Source: Cognatishimia sp. WU-CL00825 (lineage in GTDB: Bacteria > Pseudomonadota > Alphaproteobacteria > Rhodobacterales > Rhodobacteraceae). From it: a stretch of 64,000 nucleotides of DNA. Of this stretch, positions 8,850-16,955 are shown piece after piece. The position numbers and the translations under genes are program-made. The notes below the pieces were generated by a model, which saw only the letters and a program-made list of their open reading frames with translations, had not been told where the DNA came from and ran no database searches. Numbering within the stretch: the first letter of the stretch is position 1; each line of letters begins with the position of its first letter. The stretch is taken from the NCBI RefSeq assembly GCF_040364665.1, contig NZ_BAABWX010000001.1:124001-188000 (forward strand), read 5' to 3'.

Positions 8850-8872
8850 GGTGGGCTGGAAACCCACCCAAC
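8850..8872 (-). repeat. REP-like hairpin, class 2, inverted
   Basis: On the minus strand: GTTGG foot (one change from GTAGG), then GTGGGTTT, loop, GCCCAC. It forms an inverted pair with 8803-8823, echoing the pair inside the gene. Confidence 0.65.
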
Positions 8873-8896
8873 GACCTATCTGGTTTCATCATCCAC

Positions 8897-8918
8897 GTAG
8901 GCCGGGCTGAAGCCCGGC
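8897..8918 (+). repeat. REP-like hairpin, class 1
   Basis: Canonical GTAGG foot, arms CCGGGCT and AGCCCGG. It differs from the unit at 8232-8253 at two bases. It lies downstream of both the RAYT gene and convergent ettA, in the 159-bp gap 8807-8965, where nothing else is visible. Confidence 0.82.
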
Positions 8919-8965
8919 ACATACGCAATCACCGCAGGGTGGGGCCTCACGCCACAGCGCAAAAA

Positions 8966-10621
8966 TTACCGCGTAAACTTCTTATGCTTCAAGCGCTTTG
9001 GCTCCAGCGCATCGGCCCCCAACCTACGTTTCTTATCTTCTTCGTAGTCTTCAAAGTTCCCCTCAAACCACTCCACATGTGCCTCGCCTTCAAACGCCAG
9101 CATGTGTGTGCAAATCCGGTCAAGGAAGAAACGGTCGTGGGAAATAACCACCGCGCAGCCTGCGAAATCCACCAGCGCATCTTCCAGCGCCCGCAGGGTT
9201 TCAACGTCCAGATCGTTGGTCGGTTCATCCAGCAGCAACACGTTGCCGCCTTCTTTTAACAAACGCGCCATATGCACGCGGTTGCGTTCCCCACCAGACA
9301 ACAGGTTCAGTGGCTTTTGCTGATCGCCACCCTTAAAGTTAAACGATGAACAATAGGCGCGCGAATTGACCTGCGCATCGCCCAGTTCGATAATCTCGGC
9401 CCCGCCGGAAATCGCTTCCCACACGGTGTCTTTGTCGTTCAGATCATCACGCGACTGATCCACATAGGACAGCTTAACCGTGTCGCCATATTCCACCGTG
9501 CCCTCATCAGGCTGTTCCTGCCCGGTCAGCATCTTAAACAGCGTTGATTTACCCGCACCGTTGGGGCCGATCACACCGACAATCCCGCCCGGAGGCAAGG
9601 AAAACTCCAGCCCCTCGATCAGCTGCTTGTCGCCGTAATGCTTGCCCAATCCAGCAACCTCGATCACCTTGCTGCCCAAACGCGGACCATTCGGAATAAC
9701 GATCTGCGCGCGCCCAACCTTTTCACGCTCTGACTGACCGGCCATCTCGTTATAGGCCGCAATCCGCGCTTTTGATTTCGCCTGACGGGCTTTTTGGCCC
9801 TGTTGCATCCATTCCAGCTCGCGTTCCAGCGTCTTTTGCTTAGACTTATCTTCGCGCGCTTCCTGCGCCAACCGTTTGGATTTCTGGCTCAGCCAGGCCG
9901 AATAATTCCCCTCATATGGGATACCCTTGCCGCGATCCAACTCAAGGATCCAGCTGGTGATATCATCCAGGAAATACCGGTCGTGGGTCACACATAAAAT
10001 CGTGCCCTTATAGTCGATCAAATGCTGCTGCAGCCAAGCAATCGTTTCCGCATCAAGGTGGTTGGTCGGTTCATCCAGCAACAACATGTCTGGCGCTTCC
10101 AGCAGCAACTTGCACAGCGCAACCCGGCGCGCCTCACCCCCGGACAAATCCGCGATCTTGGCATCATCGGGCGGGCAGCGCAGCGCCTCCATCGACACAT
10201 CCACCTGACTGTCCAGATCCCACAGGTTTTCCGCGTCAATCTGATCCTGCAAGTTGGCCATCTCATCAGCCGTCTCGTCAGAATAGTTCATCGCCAGTTC
10301 GTTATAGCGGTCCAAAATCGCTTTTTTGGCGGCCACACCCAGCATCACGTTTTCCCGCACAGACAGGCTGTCGTCCAGCTTGGGTTCCTGTGGCAAATAG
10401 CCAACCTTGGCACCTTCGGCTGCCCAGGCCTCGCCAGTAAAGTCCTTGTCCAAACCGGCCATGATCTTCATCAGCGTCGATTTACCGGCGCCGTTCACAC
10501 CCACCACACCGATTTTCACACCGGGCAAAAAGCTCAGGTGGATATTTTCAAAACACTTCTTACCGCCAGGATAGGTCTTAGAGACCCCCTGCATGTGATA
10601 GACGTACTGATAAGCTGCCAT
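8966..10621 (-). CDS. ettA: Energy-dependent translational throttle protein EttA (ABC-F ATPase)
   Basis: A 551-residue ABC-F protein without membrane spans. Two ATPase cassettes are seen: Walker A GVNGAGKS with signature LSGGEARRVALC in the first, and GPNGAGKS with LSGGERNRVHMA in the second. Between them is the charged linker with LERELEWMQQGQKARQAKSKARI, typical of EttA, and the start YQYVYHMQGVSKTYPGGK is also characteristic. Length matches the family (about 550). EttA binds the ribosomal E site and gates entry into elongation according to ATP/ADP. It is a monocistronic gene, convergent with the RAYT gene. Confidence 0.95.
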   Translation of the reverse strand: MAAYQYVYHMQGVSKTYPGGKKCFENIHLSFLPGVKIGVVGVNGAGKSTLMKIMAGLDKDFTGEAWAAEGAKVGYLPQEPKLDDSLSVRENVMLGVAAKKAILDRYNELAMNYSDETADEMANLQDQIDAENLWDLDSQVDVSMEALRCPPDDAKIADLSGGEARRVALCKLLLEAPDMLLLDEPTNHLDAETIAWLQQHLIDYKGTILCVTHDRYFLDDITSWILELDRGKGIPYEGNYSAWLSQKSKRLAQEAREDKSKQKTLERELEWMQQGQKARQAKSKARIAAYNEMAGQSEREKVGRAQIVIPNGPRLGSKVIEVAGLGKHYGDKQLIEGLEFSLPPGGIVGVIGPNGAGKSTLFKMLTGQEQPDEGTVEYGDTVKLSYVDQSRDDLNDKDTVWEAISGGAEIIELGDAQVNSRAYCSSFNFKGGDQQKPLNLLSGGERNRVHMARLLKEGGNVLLLDEPTNDLDVETLRALEDALVDFAGCAVVISHDRFFLDRICTHMLAFEGEAHVEWFEGNFEDYEEDKKRRLGADALEPKRLKHKKFTR

Positions 10622-10712
10622 TTGGGGCCTCTGAATTTGGGGATTTCAAACTAGAGGCCGTGATAGCGGATGGGGTCGGGGATGGCAATCTGGGGCTGGT
10701 CTTTTGTCGCTC

Positions 10713-11633
10713 TCACTCTATGGAGTTAAGCTTGTCTTGCTTTTCAAAAAAGTCCCATTTTTGATAGAATTCCTCAAGATTGTCGTTGTGCTTTTTGTTG
10801 CCAAATAGTTCGTAGTCGTCAAAATGCTTCAATATATCAAACTTATCGACCAATGGAGCCATCTTCGCTGAACCATGTTGGCTGGCGCAATTGAGGCAAA
10901 GTAAGCTTAACTCTGCACTGCAAAGTCGGGCTCTGAGAATATTGGTATAAAACTTCTTTTGTTTGACATTTGAGGAATCTACAAATTTCAAAATGGTATA
11001 TATTTGTCGAAAGTATGGTGCCAAATCATTTCGGTAGTTAAGAAAGTTGTTTTCATATTCCTTGATTGGGTTAATCGAACCTTCTGAGTGGTTTCGCATT
11101 TGTCGCGCTGTTCGCGGGCGAACATAATGCTGCAGTTTTTCTAATGCATCTGTGCCGCTATTACCGTCGATTTCAATGTTTTCTAAGAAATTGGAAAACG
11201 CAGATAACATCTGAAAAAAACGGTTCTCGAAAATTTGCTGTTCAATGAAATCACTTTGTGCAGATAGCTGGTCTGCTTGGACTTTGATATGTTGTTTCGT
11301 TTCTTTTTGTTCACCGACCAAAAGGGAGAGTTCTTGCCGTTGGAATTGCAGCTCTTTCTTCTGAACAAAGAGTGTGTAGATCAAACCAGCAAATGCAAGG
11401 CCAGAAAAAAGCGCCGTTATCCCGCCAAACATGTCGCCGGATTGCCCGCGTTTTTCCAAGTCGTCCATTAACAAGCTGACAGCGACGGCGTAAAAACACC
11501 ATAATAAAAAGACTAAAAACAAAAGGGTTAATAAGCCAATAAAGGACAGATAGAATTTTTCGCGTCTTAAGAACCTGATGAAGAAATTACGATTTGCGAT
11601 GCTCTTGCAAGCGAATTTATACAGTGTTTTCAA
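10713..11633 (-). CDS. Membrane protein resembling putative phage abortive-infection proteins
   Basis: The open frame extends up to a GTG at 11843, but the upstream part crosses GC-rich repeat-like DNA and looks non-coding. I place the start at a TTG (11633), giving about 306 residues. Two hydrophobic spans follow (FYLSFIGLLTLLFLVFLLW and FGGITALFSGLAFAGLIYTL), then a coiled coil (ELQFQRQELSLLVGEQKETK), then the motif FENRFFQMLSAFSNFLE. That layout matches the putAbiC-type family (putative phage abortive infection protein), in which a motif of the form F-E-x-x-F-F-x-x-L follows the coiled coil. Base composition is clearly AT-richer than its neighbours. The function is unproven. Confidence 0.62.
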   Translation of the reverse strand: MKTLYKFACKSIANRNFFIRFLRREKFYLSFIGLLTLLFLVFLLWCFYAVAVSLLMDDLEKRGQSGDMFGGITALFSGLAFAGLIYTLFVQKKELQFQRQELSLLVGEQKETKQHIKVQADQLSAQSDFIEQQIFENRFFQMLSAFSNFLENIEIDGNSGTDALEKLQHYVRPRTARQMRNHSEGSINPIKEYENNFLNYRNDLAPYFRQIYTILKFVDSSNVKQKKFYTNILRARLCSAELSLLCLNCASQHGSAKMAPLVDKFDILKHFDDYELFGNKKHNDNLEEFYQKWDFFEKQDKLNSIE

Positions 11634-11892
11634 TTTATGTACCGTTGTGAAATCGAGTTGTGGAAACTTCAGCAATAAAACACTTGTCAGTTTGTAACTG
11701 CAACCCGGCGCCGCCGGGCAGCGCCCGACCCTCCCGCCAAACCGCAGGTATGCCGCAGGCTGTGGCAAGGGCGCTTTTCGGGCTCCGCCCGTTCGCGGCT
11801 GAATTTGTCCCCCAGACAAATACCAAGACGCCGCTCGCCCCACCCAGGGTCAGACGCTGCCCTCTGGGAAACCAATGCTCCAACAACCTGTT

Positions 11893-11915
11893 GTAGGGTG
11901 GGGTTCCACCCCACC
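11893..11915 (+). repeat. REP-like hairpin, class 2, remote copy
   Basis: GTAGG foot, GTGGGGT and ACCCCAC arms. It is nearly identical to the copy inside the RAYT gene 3.3 kb away, with one base different in the loop. Confidence 0.85.
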
Positions 11916-11943
11916 ATCCACCCAGAACCAAAACAAACCCAAT

Positions 11944-11965
11944 GTCGGGCCGAAGCCCGGCCTAC
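11944..11965 (-). repeat. REP-like hairpin, class 1, inverted, remote copy
   Basis: On the minus strand: GTAGG, then CCGGGCT, loop, GGCCCGA. With 11893-11915 it makes a head-to-head pair, here combining both REP classes. Confidence 0.8.
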
Positions 11966-12108
11966 ACGGGGCGTGTTCCGTTTCATCGCGACGTCGCCAC
12001 AACGCGATCTTAACCAAACAATGCATTGCCAAAGACGGGCGTAACGCGTTCCAAAAAATCGCAAGAATTTCGCTGCGAAACATTTTGTCCCCAAACACAC
12101 CTCGAATC

Positions 12109-12142
12109 GTACGTTTGGGGCCGCGAAACGTACAAATTGTAC
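12109..12142. repeat. Overlapping palindromes
   Basis: GTACGTTT (12109-12116) and AAACGTAC (12126-12133) form an inverted repeat with a 9-bp spacer; GTACAAATTGTAC (12130-12142) is a second palindrome that reuses the terminal GTAC. CCAAAC (12091-12096) and GTTTGG (12113-12118) form another nested pair. These could be an operator or a cruciform; nothing fixes a function. Confidence 0.45.
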
Positions 12143-12197
12143 ATATAACCGGAAATTTCTGGCCCGAACGATGGGGTAACACGCCGGTCACAAACGC

Positions 12198-12665
12198 CTA
12201 TGTCAGGTGCTTTTCAAAGAACAAATCAGGATATGGGTCGTCGTTAAACCGCGCAATCTCGGACCATCCCAATTTGTGATACAGGGCGGCGGCTTCGGGC
12301 AGGGCAGAATTGGTATCCAGCCGCAATGTGGTGATCCCCAGCGCCAATGCCGCCCCGTCACAGGCCGCCATCAAGTCGCGCGCAACGCCCATGCCGCGCG
12401 CCTTGGGGGACACCCAAAGTCGTTTGATTTCAGCCACTTCACCGCCCGATCCTTTGACGCCCACGCAGCCCACCGGTGCATCCGCCATCCTGGCCACAAA
12501 AAACACGCCGCGCGGGGCAATCATGTCATCGGCCTCTGGGTCATTGCTCAGCGATACGTCAAATCCGCGTTCAAACCGCGCTTCCAGCTCGGCATAATAC
12601 TGTTGCAGGCAATAAACCGCCTCCGAGTCGGTGGGGTTGCATTCCACAAGCGTGACGTCACTCAT
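12198..12665 (-). CDS. GNAT family N-acetyltransferase
   Basis: A 155-residue single-domain acetyltransferase. The acetyl-CoA loop is visible as SPKARGMGVARDLMAACDGAA, preceded by the strand EIKRLWV and followed by LRLDTNSALPEAAALYHKLGW, the usual C-terminal motif B. The substrate cannot be told from sequence; close family members are often annotated as small-molecule or amino-acid acetyltransferases. The gene is alone on its strand, divergent from nadD across about 220 bp. Confidence 0.88.
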   Translation of the reverse strand: MSDVTLVECNPTDSEAVYCLQQYYAELEARFERGFDVSLSNDPEADDMIAPRGVFFVARMADAPVGCVGVKGSGGEVAEIKRLWVSPKARGMGVARDLMAACDGAALALGITTLRLDTNSALPEAAALYHKLGWSEIARFNDDPYPDLFFEKHLT

Positions 12666-12888
12666 CAGATTGTCCTTAGAAAGCCCATAGTTTCAACGCA
12701 TTAGAGATTCGCATCCCGGTAAAATCCAACATAGGCCCACCGGTGGCGCGGTTGAATGGCATCGGGCGGTTTTATTTTTGGGCCGGCTGATTTTTGCGGC
12801 TATCTCTCTGCGATTATTGGAAAAATAAATCCGCAGCACTGGACATTTGCGCGGCAAATCCCTCTATATACTGCCCGTGAGGAAACGC

Positions 12889-13482
12889 GTGACATATCTG
12901 CGCCCCGGCATGACCGTTGGGCTGCTCGGTGGCTCTTTTGACCCCCCGCATTTGGGGCATGTTCACATCACAAAAGAGGCGTTAAAACGCTTTGATCTGG
13001 ACCATATATTGTGGCTGGTCTCGCCGGGTAACCCGTTGAAATCAAAGGGGCCTGCTGCGATATCCCGCCGTATGAAGGCCGCCCAGGATTTGATGGATCA
13101 CCCCCGTGTCACCGTCAGTGATTTTGAGGCCCGCGCCGGCACCCGCTATACCGCTGAAACCATCCAGAAGCTGATCCAGGCCTATCCCGGTGTGAACTTT
13201 GTCTGGCTGATGGGGGCCGACAATTTGGCCCAGTTCCACAAGTGGAAAGATTGGCGTAAAATCATGGACTTAACCCCGGTCGGCGTACTTGCCAGACCGG
13301 GTGATCGCATCGCCGCAAGGGCCGGAAAAGCCGCTGACGTCTATCGCGATTTCCGCATCAAAGGCCGCCACAGTCGCCTGCTCGGCTCCGCCCAAGCCCC
13401 CGCCTGGAGTTTCGTGAATGTGCCGATGGTCAACCTAAGCTCTACTCAATTGCGTGAAAATGGGGGCTGGGTTGGCGATTAA
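12889..13482 (+). CDS. nadD: Nicotinate-nucleotide adenylyltransferase
   Basis: The enzyme adenylates nicotinate mononucleotide in NAD synthesis. [17 protein letters not shown] near the start is the nucleotidyltransferase T/HxGH motif; later come [26 protein letters not shown] and a late [13 protein letters not shown] that stands in for the ISSTxIR motif. I choose GTG 12889 because GAGGA lies 5 bp upstream and homologues begin a few residues before RPGM; TTG 12847 and GTG 12877 are in frame but lack a ribosome site. The result is 197 residues. Confidence 0.93.
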   Translation: MTYLRPGMTVGLLGGSFDPPHLGHVHITKEALKRFDLDHILWLVSPGNPLKSKGPAAISRRMKAAQDLMDHPRVTVSDFEARAGTRYTAETIQKLIQAYPGVNFVWLMGADNLAQFHKWKDWRKIMDLTPVGVLARPGDRIAARAGKAADVYRDFRIKGRHSRLLGSAQAPAWSFVNVPMVNLSSTQLRENGGWVGD

Positions 13483-13511
13483 CCTATTGAAAGAATATGA
13501 TTATATTTCTG

Positions 13512-13538
13512 CCAAGATTTTTCGTAAAAACGTCTTGG
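13512..13538 (+). terminator. Hairpin between nadD and the D,D-carboxypeptidase gene
   Basis: CCAAGA/TCTTGG arms enclose TTTTT...AAAAA, giving a stem of about 11 bp in AT-rich DNA 30 bp after nadD. No T-run follows beyond the stem, so termination is only possible. Confidence 0.4.
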
Positions 13539-13569
13539 CGTTGCCAGAATTCAGCGCCAAGATTGGGAA

Positions 13570-15057
13570 ATGATGTCTAAATTTTCACGCCGCTTCTTTT
13601 TGTCAGCTGTTGCGAGTGCCGCAGCCAGCACCGCGCTCGCCAATCCCCCAACAACATCCCTACGCCCCCATCCCCGCCCCGCCAAACTTGCAGTTGCATC
13701 CGTAGAAAAACTGATCGCAAAAGCCGATCTGAACGGCAAAATTGAGTTTGCGGTCGTTGATATGGAAAGCAGAAAAGTTTTGGAATCACAACGAGTTACG
13801 TCTGGATTGCCCCCTGCGAGCGTTTGCAAAGCTGTCACAGCACTTTACGCATTGGATGTGCTGGGTGCGGCGCATCGATTTGTGACCAAAGTATACGCCA
13901 CGGGTCCAATAGAGCAGGGTGTATTGAAGGGGGATCTGATCTTGTCCGGCGGCGGTGATCCGACGCTGGACACAGACGCTCTAAAAATGCTGGCAAAATC
14001 CCTTAAAGAAATTGGCCTCATCCGTATCGAAGGGCGGTTTCTGGTTTATGGAGCGCACCTGCCATTTTCAGAAGCGATTGACAAAAATCAACCTGCGCAT
14101 GTTGGATATTCCCCTGCAATTTCAGGTATTTGCCTGAACTACAATCGCGTCTATTTTGATTGGAAAAAGGTCGGGCAGGGCTATGATATATCGATGGAAG
14201 CCCGAGGTGAAACCGCGCGGCCACCTGTGCGTGTCGCGCGCATGACATTGTCCGATCGCAAGGCCCCAATCTTTGATTATAGCGCCCGTGATGGGCAGGA
14301 TATTTGGTCGGTTTCTCGGCATGCTCTGAACGAAAAAGGCGGGCGCTGGTTGCCGGTTCGACAGCCCGAGATATATGCCGGTGAAACCCTTGCCTGGCTC
14401 GCAAAACAACAAGGTATAACGCTGCCGTTGCCGCAGAAAACCGCAAGCAAGCCAACTGGCGCGGTTCTAGCTCTGCATGAGAGTGCACCGTTATTGTCGA
14501 TCATCAAAGGGATGTTGAAATATTCGACAAATGTGACCGCCGAGATGGTGGGGCTGGCAGCCACATTAGCCCGCGGTCATTATGTTGCCAGCTTGCGTGC
14601 GTCCGGGCGGAAAATGTCGGATTGGGCGGCGCAAAACCTTGGTATGAAAACCGCAAAATTCGTGGATCACTCTGGGCTGGGGGATGCTTCACGGCTGCAT
14701 GCCGAAGAACTGGCCCAAGCCCTGGCCGCGGCCCAAAGTCAGGCTGCTATTGGCTCAATTCTCAAGACCATTGCCTTAAAGGATGCGCAGGGAAAACCTG
14801 ACAAGAACAACCCGATCAAGGTTGTTGCGAAGACCGGAACATTGAATTTTGTCAGCGGGTTAGGCGGGTATATTGAGACGGAAAGCGGTCAGATGCTGGC
14901 ATTTGCGATTTTCGCCGCTGACCAAGAGGCCCGCGCAAAGCTCACGCGAGCGCAGCGGGAACGCCCGCGCGGCGCAAAGAGCTGGAACCGGCGGGCCAAG
15001 GGGCTTCAGCAGGCATTTATTGAACGATGGGCACAGCTTAGTTTGGTCAGTTACTAA
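13570..15057 (+). CDS. dacB: D-alanyl-D-alanine carboxypeptidase/endopeptidase, PBP4 type (S13)
   Basis: A 495-residue class C penicillin-binding protein. The active-site motifs are SVCK (Ser84-Lys87), STN (319-321) and KTG (421-423). The N-terminus carries a twin-arginine signal (SRRFFLS followed by an alanine-rich hydrophobic stretch), so export may be by Tat. It trims peptidoglycan peptides in the periplasm. Two adjacent ATGs (13570, 13573) could start it. It is transcribed in the same direction as nadD but with an 87-bp gap and a hairpin. Confidence 0.92.
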   Translation: MMSKFSRRFFLSAVASAAASTALANPPTTSLRPHPRPAKLAVASVEKLIAKADLNGKIEFAVVDMESRKVLESQRVTSGLPPASVCKAVTALYALDVLGAAHRFVTKVYATGPIEQGVLKGDLILSGGGDPTLDTDALKMLAKSLKEIGLIRIEGRFLVYGAHLPFSEAIDKNQPAHVGYSPAISGICLNYNRVYFDWKKVGQGYDISMEARGETARPPVRVARMTLSDRKAPIFDYSARDGQDIWSVSRHALNEKGGRWLPVRQPEIYAGETLAWLAKQQGITLPLPQKTASKPTGAVLALHESAPLLSIIKGMLKYSTNVTAEMVGLAATLARGHYVASLRASGRKMSDWAAQNLGMKTAKFVDHSGLGDASRLHAEELAQALAAAQSQAAIGSILKTIALKDAQGKPDKNNPIKVVAKTGTLNFVSGLGGYIETESGQMLAFAIFAADQEARAKLTRAQRERPRGAKSWNRRAKGLQQAFIERWAQLSLVSY

Positions 15058-15139
15058 GCGCGCAGATCCCCTACCGATTTAAGACTTTTCACACAAGAAA
15101 TGTGGTGCTAAATGCCATCCGTCCAGGATGGTTCTGGAT

Positions 15140-15174
15140 ACCGGTCGCAGCCTACCCGGTTCGTTAAAACAAGG
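15140..15174 (+). promoter_or_regulatory. preQ1-I riboswitch, translational type
   Basis: The RNA would read ACCGG UCGCAGCCUAC CCGGU UCGUUA AAACAAGG. P1 is ACCGG with CCGGU. The conserved loop GGUCGCAG, the ACCC step and the A-rich tail AAAACAAGG follow the class I (type II) aptamer typified by Thermoanaerobacter. CCU of the loop can pair with AGG of the tail as pseudoknot P2. The tail AAGGA is the queC Shine-Dalgarno, 7 bases before its ATG. Ligand binding would therefore block translation of queCDEF. The match is direct and positional. Confidence 0.92.
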
Positions 15175-15181
15175 ACTGAAT

Positions 15182-15874
15182 ATGAAAACGCTTGTCGTCT
15201 GCTCTGGCGGACTGGATTCCGTGACTTTGGCCTATAAGGTCGCTTCTGAACAGCAATTGATAGGGCTGATTTCTTTTGACTATGGTCAACGTCACAAAAA
15301 AGAGTTGAGTTTTGCGGCGCTTGCTGCTCAGCGCCTGAACACACCTTATTATCTGATCGATATGCGCCACATCGGGGCGTTTTTGTCTGGCTCTGCGCTG
15401 ACTGATGATATTGACGTGCCTGACGGGCATTATGCGCAGGATACGATGAAGTCCACGGTTGTTCCCAACCGAAATGCGATCTTGCTTTCGGTGGCCTTTG
15501 GGGTTGCTGCCGCCAAAGGTGCCGAGGCCGTTGCGACGGCGGTGCATGGCGGGGATCACTTCATTTACCCCGATTGTCGCCCAGGCTTTATTGAGGCGTT
15601 TCAAACGATGCAGGATGAGGCGCTTGAGGGCTATGCGGACGTCAAACTATACACGCCGTTTGTGCATGTTCCAAAGTCTGAAATTGTTGCCGCCGGTGCA
15701 AAAGTTGGCACGCCCTTTGTCGATACTTGGTCGTGTTACAAAGGCGGTGATATACATTGTGGACGCTGCGGAACCTGCGTTGAGCGCCGAGAAGCTTTTG
15801 AAAATGCAGGTGTTTATGATCCTACTGGTTATGCGGATCCAGACTTTTGGAAAACAGCGCTGGGGCAAAGTTGA
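15182..15874 (+). CDS. queC: 7-cyano-7-deazaguanine synthase
   Basis: A 230-residue enzyme that turns 7-carboxy-7-deazaguanine into preQ0 with ATP and ammonia. The PP-loop is CSGGLDS (residues 7-13). Zinc ligands are Cys185, Cys193, Cys196 and Cys199 in WSCYKGGDIHCGRCGTCVER. The ATG at 15182 follows AAGGA, which is also the riboswitch tail; the frame is open upstream to 15128 but that would run through the aptamer. First gene of queCDEF; its stop overlaps the queD start (TGATG). Confidence 0.97.
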   Translation: MKTLVVCSGGLDSVTLAYKVASEQQLIGLISFDYGQRHKKELSFAALAAQRLNTPYYLIDMRHIGAFLSGSALTDDIDVPDGHYAQDTMKSTVVPNRNAILLSVAFGVAAAKGAEAVATAVHGGDHFIYPDCRPGFIEAFQTMQDEALEGYADVKLYTPFVHVPKSEIVAAGAKVGTPFVDTWSCYKGGDIHCGRCGTCVERREAFENAGVYDPTGYADPDFWKTALGQS

Positions 15875-16230
15875 TGTTTCGGATCACAAAAGAATTCCAT
15901 TTTTCGGCTAGTCATCAATTGATTGGTTTGTCGGCAGATCATCCCTGTGCGCGGCTGCATGGGCATAATTATATTGTCGAAGTCGAGCTGTCTTCAACGA
16001 AGCTTGATCCCAATGGATTTGTACTTGATTATCGAGAGCTTGCGCCGTTGAAACGCTGGATCGATGACCAATTGGATCATCGTCACCTTAACGAGGTCTT
16101 TGACCATGATATGGTGACCTCCGAGTATCTGGCAAAGTTGATTTTTGACTGGGCCAAGCAGCGCTGGCATCAAATTTCGGCTGTGCGCGTGTCTGAGACA
16201 CCCAAGACCTGGGCGGAATATCGACCATGA
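15874..16230 (+). CDS. queD: 6-carboxy-5,6,7,8-tetrahydropterin synthase
   Basis: 118 residues, the normal length. Zinc histidines lie in HFSASHQL and HGHNY, the catalytic cysteine in [11 protein letters not shown], and the later DHRHLNEV stretch is family-typical. QueD converts dihydroneopterin triphosphate to carboxytetrahydropterin, the precursor used by QueE. It overlaps queC by one base and queE by four bases, so translation of the operon is coupled back to the riboswitch-controlled queC start. Confidence 0.97.
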   Translation: MFRITKEFHFSASHQLIGLSADHPCARLHGHNYIVEVELSSTKLDPNGFVLDYRELAPLKRWIDDQLDHRHLNEVFDHDMVTSEYLAKLIFDWAKQRWHQISAVRVSETPKTWAEYRP

Positions 16231-16946
16231 GCACGCTGCGAATAGCCGAGATTTTTGGCCCGACCATACAAGGCGAGGGGGCAGTGATTGGGCTGCCAAC
16301 CATTTTTGTGCGCGCTGGTGGATGTGACTATCGTTGCAGCTGGTGTGACAGCCTGCACGCGGTGGATCAGGATTATCGCGGCACCTGGGCCAAAAGGACA
16401 ACGCAAGAAGTTTGGAACAAGATTGACACCCTGTCAGGTGGGCAGCCGTTGACCATTTCGTTGTCTGGTGGCAATCCTGCGATCCAGAATTTTGGCCCCC
16501 TGATCAAACTGGGGAAATCCAAGGGCTATGAATTTGCACTCGAGACACAGGGCAGCGTTTGCCGAGAGTGGTTTTCAGAGCTTGCCCCGTTGATACTTTC
16601 ACCCAAGCCGCCGTCTTCAGGCGAAGAGGTGGATTGGCCAAAGTTTGAAGCCTGTGTTGCGGCCGCCAAGACTGCTGAAGTGGTGATGAAGATCGTCGTG
16701 TTTGATGCGGTTGACTATGCCTGGGCCAAGGATGTGGCTAAGCGGTTTCCAGCGCTAGCGCTATATTTGCAACCAGGTAATCACACGCCACCGCCGCCCG
16801 AGACGGAGGATGCAGTGGTCGACATGGATGGCGTTATGGAACGCTATCAATGGTTGATTGATAGAACTTTGACTGATCAATGGTTTACGCCAAAAATTTT
16901 GCCGCAATTGCACGTGCTTTTGTGGGGCAATAAACGCGGCGTTTAG
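16227..16946 (+). CDS. queE: 7-carboxy-7-deazaguanine synthase (radical SAM)
   Basis: A 239-residue radical-SAM enzyme. The cluster motif is CDYRCSWC (Cys33, Cys37, Cys40), the CX3CX2C form. [21 protein letters not shown] ahead of it and [14 protein letters not shown] after it are typical of QueE; GGNPA replaces the more common GGEP. QueE contracts the pterin ring to carboxydeazaguanine. It overlaps queD by 4 bp and lies 9 bp before queF. Confidence 0.96.
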   Translation: MSTLRIAEIFGPTIQGEGAVIGLPTIFVRAGGCDYRCSWCDSLHAVDQDYRGTWAKRTTQEVWNKIDTLSGGQPLTISLSGGNPAIQNFGPLIKLGKSKGYEFALETQGSVCREWFSELAPLILSPKPPSSGEEVDWPKFEACVAAAKTAEVVMKIVVFDAVDYAWAKDVAKRFPALALYLQPGNHTPPPPETEDAVVDMDGVMERYQWLIDRTLTDQWFTPKILPQLHVLLWGNKRGV

Positions 16947-16955
16947 GAGTAGAAC

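Larger units (their letters stand above)
11634..12197. other. Repeat-rich intergenic stretch
   Basis: Over 500 bp without a credible gene. At 11700-11830 lie GC-rich short inverted repeats (such as CGGGCAGCGCCCG), then two REP-like hairpins (11893-11915 and 11944-11965), and at 12091-12142 overlapping palindromes. Open frames here on both strands have no recognisable protein features. Composition changes sharply from the AT-rich gene on its left. Confidence 0.55.

Noticed and set aside
11635..12191. Several overlapping minus-strand frames in the repeat-rich gap
   Set aside because: They pass through REP hairpins and GC-rich inverted repeats in three different frames, with no start signals or family motifs.
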